Shown: in pieces, positions 5,321-7,365 of the stretch
Layout: each line of letters begins with the position of its first letter
Position numbering within the stretch: the first letter of the stretch is position 1
Origin: RGIG3102 sp045633415
Lineage (GTDB): Bacteria; Bacillota; Clostridia; Oscillospirales; Ruminococcaceae
Direction: 5' to 3'
DNA: 7,365 nt
Assembly: GCA_045633415.1 (NCBI GenBank)
Contig: JAZQYH010000111.1
Coordinates: 1-7,365, forward strand
Translations under genes and position numbers: made by a program
The notes under the pieces: model-generated
Seen by the model: only the letters and a program-made list of their open reading frames with translations
Told to the model about the DNA's origin: nothing
Database searches by the model: none

Positions 5321-5732
5321 ACATCAGTCTATTCAGGAACTTATGGCAAATACCCTTGGCAAAATGCGTGAACTGGTTGACTCCAACACAGTTATCGGCA
5401 CACCAATCACAACAGAAGCAGGCACTACAATCATCCCTGTTTCAAAAATCAGCTTTGGTTTTGTTTCAGGTGGCACAGACTTTGCCAACGACAAACAGAA
5501 AGACCTTTTCGGTGGTGCGGCATCTTCAGGTGCATCCATCACACCAGTAGGTTTTCTGGTAGTAAACGGCACAACAGTTAAATTTATGCAGGTGGCAGAA
5601 GGCAATGCTACAATCGACCGCCTTATCAACATGATGCCAGAAGTTATCGACAAGCTGGAAACACTTATCGGAAAAAAATCAAACAAAACACCAGAAATGG
5701 TACCTGCAGATACAACAGAAGAAACATTTTAA
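5313..5732 (+). CDS. ytfJ: GerW family sporulation protein (YtfJ)
   Basis: The 139-residue protein has the complete YtfJ/GerW pattern: an N-terminal helix (IQELMANTLGKMRELVD), VIGTPITTEAGTTIIPVSKI (27-46), SFGFVSGG (47-54), the glycine-rich FGGAASSGASITPVGFLVVN (66-85) and a C-terminal helix around INMMPEVIDKLE. In Bacillus the protein is made in the forespore and affects germination; its mechanism is unresolved. The second glycine block is poorer in Gly than usual (GGAASSGAS). AGGAG lies 7 nt before the ATG and inside the preceding gene, which it overlaps by 8 nt. The presence of this gene suggests a spore-forming organism or a recent descendant of one. No forespore-type promoter is visible; expression would come with the scpAB cluster unless an internal promoter exists. 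Confidence 0.92.
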   Translation: MDKHQSIQELMANTLGKMRELVDSNTVIGTPITTEAGTTIIPVSKISFGFVSGGTDFANDKQKDLFGGAASSGASITPVGFLVVNGTTVKFMQVAEGNATIDRLINMMPEVIDKLETLIGKKSNKTPEMVPADTTEETF

Positions 5733-5815
5733 CTGTTTAAAATAAAAACAGCAAAATAAAACCAACCGCAATTTCTAACCTTTACCATATATCACGTATT
5801 ATAATTGGAGAAAAA

Positions 5816-6583
5816 ATGAGAGATACAAGAATTCAGAAAGCTATGGCAGATATGGGTCTGTGTTCACGCCGTCAGGCAGAGCAGATTATTCTGGAAGGCC
5901 GTGTAAAACTTAATGGCCGCCCTGTAAAACTTGGCGACAAAATGGATGTTAACGCTGACCTGTTGTCAGTAGACGGCCAGACAGTTCGCCCACCAAAACA
6001 GAAAGAATACAAATACTATATTCTTCACAAACCTCGTGGCTACATCACAACAGTGAGAGATGATCGTGGCAGAAAAACAGTTATGGAACTGGTTGCAGAT
6101 ATTCCAGAACGTGTTTACCCAGTAGGTCGTCTGGACAAAGACAGTGAAGGCCTTCTGCTGATGACAAACGATGGCGCACTGGCAAATGCACTGACACACC
6201 CATCACACCAGATTGCTAAAATGTACCGTGTTACAGTACATCCAAAGGCAGAAGAAGAACAGATTATTGCACTTTCCAACGGTGTTTACCTTGACGACGG
6301 TAGCAAAACACTGCCAGCTGTTATCCGTGTAGTTGCAGAAGACGACGAAAGAACAGTTATGGAAATGTCTATCCGTGAAGGTAAAAACAGACAGATTCGC
6401 CGTATGTGTGATGCTGTAGGTCTGGAAGTAGCACGTCTGTCCAGAAAATCCATCGGTGCAGTAAAACTGGGTATGCTTCAGCCAGGTAAATACAGAGAAC
6501 TGAAACCATCAGAAGTTCTGGCTTTGAAAGGTGCCGCACAGAAAGCATCCCGCCAGAAAAGAGCAAAAAAATACGAGGACTAA
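5816..6583 (+). CDS. rluB: 23S rRNA pseudouridine synthase, RluB-type (RsuA/RluB/E/F family)
   Basis: This enzyme isomerises a uridine to pseudouridine in 23S rRNA; RluB of E. coli acts at U2605. The 255-residue product begins with an S4 RNA-binding domain (5-53, RIQKAMADMGLCSRRQAEQI). The catalytic domain follows with HKPRGYITT (71-79), VYPVGRLDKDSEGLLLMTND (100-119) containing the catalytic Asp107, and the family block REGKNRQIRRMCDAVGLEVA (187-206). The tail is very basic. Assignment to RluB rather than RsuA or RluE rests on the S4 domain, the sequence type and the known linkage of rluB with scpAB. TTGGAG lies 5 nt before the ATG. The 83-bp gap after ytfJ has no convincing terminator, so read-through is possible. 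It is 3 bp from the next gene. Confidence 0.92.
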   Translation: MRDTRIQKAMADMGLCSRRQAEQIILEGRVKLNGRPVKLGDKMDVNADLLSVDGQTVRPPKQKEYKYYILHKPRGYITTVRDDRGRKTVMELVADIPERVYPVGRLDKDSEGLLLMTNDGALANALTHPSHQIAKMYRVTVHPKAEEEQIIALSNGVYLDDGSKTLPAVIRVVAEDDERTVMEMSIREGKNRQIRRMCDAVGLEVARLSRKSIGAVKLGMLQPGKYRELKPSEVLALKGAAQKASRQKRAKKYED

Positions 6584-6586
6584 TAT

Positions 6587-6943
6587 ATGTACGCAATGAA
6601 ACCTATTCTGGAACCTGATGTTCTGGATTTACTTAACAACGGCCGTTTCCCTGGTGAAATGGAAGGCTATATCCTGTCAGATGGTAAAGACCTTTTTGGC
6701 TGGAGCTTGTTCCGTATTGACGGCGATGTAACAAGCCTGCTGGACATCCTGCCACCAAGCGATATGTTTATGGACGGTCTTATCCGCGCCAGCGTAGCCT
6801 ATGGCGAAGCACGTGGTGCTACAAAATTTACCTTCAACAAAGACAACGAACACTTTATGAAATACAAACGTATCTTCTTTGAAGAAGAAGGCGATGTTAT
6901 TTCCAACGACAAGCTGTTTGTTCCATGTGAGGGCGAAGAATAA
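6587..6943 (+). CDS. Small hypothetical protein, weakly GNAT-like
   Basis: I do not recognise this 118-residue acidic protein with certainty. Its pattern resembles the C-terminal half of a GNAT acetyltransferase: strand EGYILSDGKDLFGWSLFRID (34-53), strand VTSLLDILPPS, a helix FMDGLIRASVAYGEARG, then TKFTFNKDNEHFMKYKRIFF, like the final strand-helix-strand with a closing aromatic. The acetyl-CoA-binding Q/RxxGxG/A loop is absent, so if it derives from a GNAT it may not be catalytic. It has no signal peptide or membrane helix. Start 6587 has GAGG (6575-6578) 8 nt away; MKPIL at 6596 is a poorer alternative. It follows rluB by 3 bp and abuts the next gene, so all are probably one transcript. 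Confidence 0.75.
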   Translation: MYAMKPILEPDVLDLLNNGRFPGEMEGYILSDGKDLFGWSLFRIDGDVTSLLDILPPSDMFMDGLIRASVAYGEARGATKFTFNKDNEHFMKYKRIFFEEEGDVISNDKLFVPCEGEE

Positions 6944-7132
6944 ATGAAAAATAAATATGCAAAAATCAGGTCAGCATGTATGTCACTTATCTGGCTTATC
7001 GTATTCGGTGTAAGCCTTTTGAGATTGCTGGACGTGACTATACCAGATATGGCTTTTCGTATTATCGGTCTTGCTGTATTGGTGCTGATACCAGTGCTGA
7101 TTTATTCCACTAACAAGATGTACAGGAAATAA
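6944..7132 (+). CDS. Small two-helix membrane protein, hypothetical
   Basis: This 62-residue protein is mostly two hydrophobic helices (about 12-29 and 37-54), joined by a short loop, LDVTIPDMAFR, with positively charged ends (MKNKYAKIR and NKMYRK). The charges suggest both termini are cytoplasmic. I recognise no family. The ATG follows directly after the previous stop codon, with GAGGGCG as a modest ribosome site, so it is probably translated by coupling. It shares length, helix layout and several positions with the next gene (NKY near the start, TxPD in the loop followed by Arg), indicating a tandem duplicate. Function is unknown. Confidence 0.72.
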   Translation: MKNKYAKIRSACMSLIWLIVFGVSLLRLLDVTIPDMAFRIIGLAVLVLIPVLIYSTNKMYRK

Positions 7133-7140
7133 TCAATATT

Positions 7141-7365
7141 ATGGATGAAAATAAATATATGAGCCTGTGGCGTGCCGGTATGGCGGCTATTGCCGGGGTG
7201 CTTATGGTGTTTGCATATGTCAACATTTCAGGCACAACCCTGCCAGACAATGTTTTGCGTGGCCTTATGGTTATCGAAGGTATCGGCATTATGGTGGTAA
7301 GCTTTACTACAGTAAAAGTAAAAGCCATCCGCAATGCCAAACGCCCAACAGGTAAAAAGAGAAGA
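7141..7365 (+). CDS. Second small two-helix membrane protein, runs off the window
   Basis: An open frame of 75 codons begins at ATG 7141 and has no stop before the window ends, so the 3' end is missing. It is probably nearly complete, since the last residues are a basic tail (KAIRNAKRPTGKKRR). It has hydrophobic helices at about 13-29 and 38-54 and the loop SGTTLPDNVLR. Aligned without gaps to the preceding protein (offset one residue), it shares about 14 of 59 positions, including NKY, an early Met, TxPD and the following Arg. AGGA (7124-7127) lies 13 nt upstream, a long spacing; ATG 7159 is an alternative start. Function is unknown. Confidence 0.7.
   Translation, partial: MDENKYMSLWRAGMAAIAGVLMVFAYVNISGTTLPDNVLRGLMVIEGIGIMVVSFTTVKVKAIRNAKRPTGKKRR

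Noticed and set aside
5733..5751. CTGTTT/AAACAG hairpin as terminator after ytfJ
   Set aside because: The stem is 6 bp, AT-rich, and followed by an A-rich stretch with no T-run.
5800..5805. TATAAT as a -10 element for rluB
   Set aside because: It has no -35 at the right distance, and its start site would fall downstream of the TTGGAG ribosome site, leaving an almost leaderless message.

Overview
The window looks like a Clostridia-type Firmicutes chromosome, possibly Oscillospirales/Ruminococcaceae-like (an inference from protein character, not a measurement). Supporting signs are strong AGGAGG-type ribosome binding sites, TTGACA/TATAAT promoters with 17-bp spacers, a TPP riboswitch ahead of thiT, an scpA-scpB pair, a DUF2953 (YtfI-like) gene followed by a GerW/YtfJ sporulation gene, and a zinc-ribbon L28. 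Almost everything is core chromosome. I see no transposase, phage gene, CRISPR array, tRNA or rRNA.

Layout. Bases 1-440 (+) hold the 3' part of a DegV-family fatty-acid-binding protein. It converges on thiT at a shared hairpin (508-533). Three minus-strand genes follow, each apparently its own transcription unit: thiT (541-1113), with promoter, TPP aptamer and riboswitch terminator upstream; a YitT/DUF161 membrane protein (1406-1996) with its own terminator; and rpmB (2183-2371), with a promoter carrying a near-perfect dyad and a strong terminator. The AT-rich 292-bp gap at 2372-2663 holds the divergent promoters of rpmB and of the plus-strand cluster. That cluster is a site-2 protease (2664-3326), scpA (3350-4060), scpB (4057-4635), a DUF2953 gene (4619-5320) and gerW/ytfJ (5313-5732), with three of the four junctions after the protease overlapping or nearly so. 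After 83 bp come rluB (5816-6583), a small GNAT-like hypothetical gene, and two tandem, related two-helix membrane proteins, the last cut by the window end.

Function. The plus-strand block joins chromosome condensation (ScpAB with SMC), sporulation-lineage envelope genes and 23S rRNA pseudouridylation. It reads like a merger of two Bacillus subtilis neighbourhoods (scpAB...rluB and ytfI-ytfJ) without dacB-spmA-spmB between. The minus-strand thiT is a thiamine-uptake gene repressed by thiamine pyrophosphate.

The window is mostly ordinary. The most unexpected items are non-coding: extra structure between the TPP-riboswitch terminator and the thiT start, a 19-nt inverted repeat bracketing thiT, a 22-bp stem-symmetric dyad over the rpmB -35 element, and a possible C-terminal gene remnant next to the rpmB terminator.
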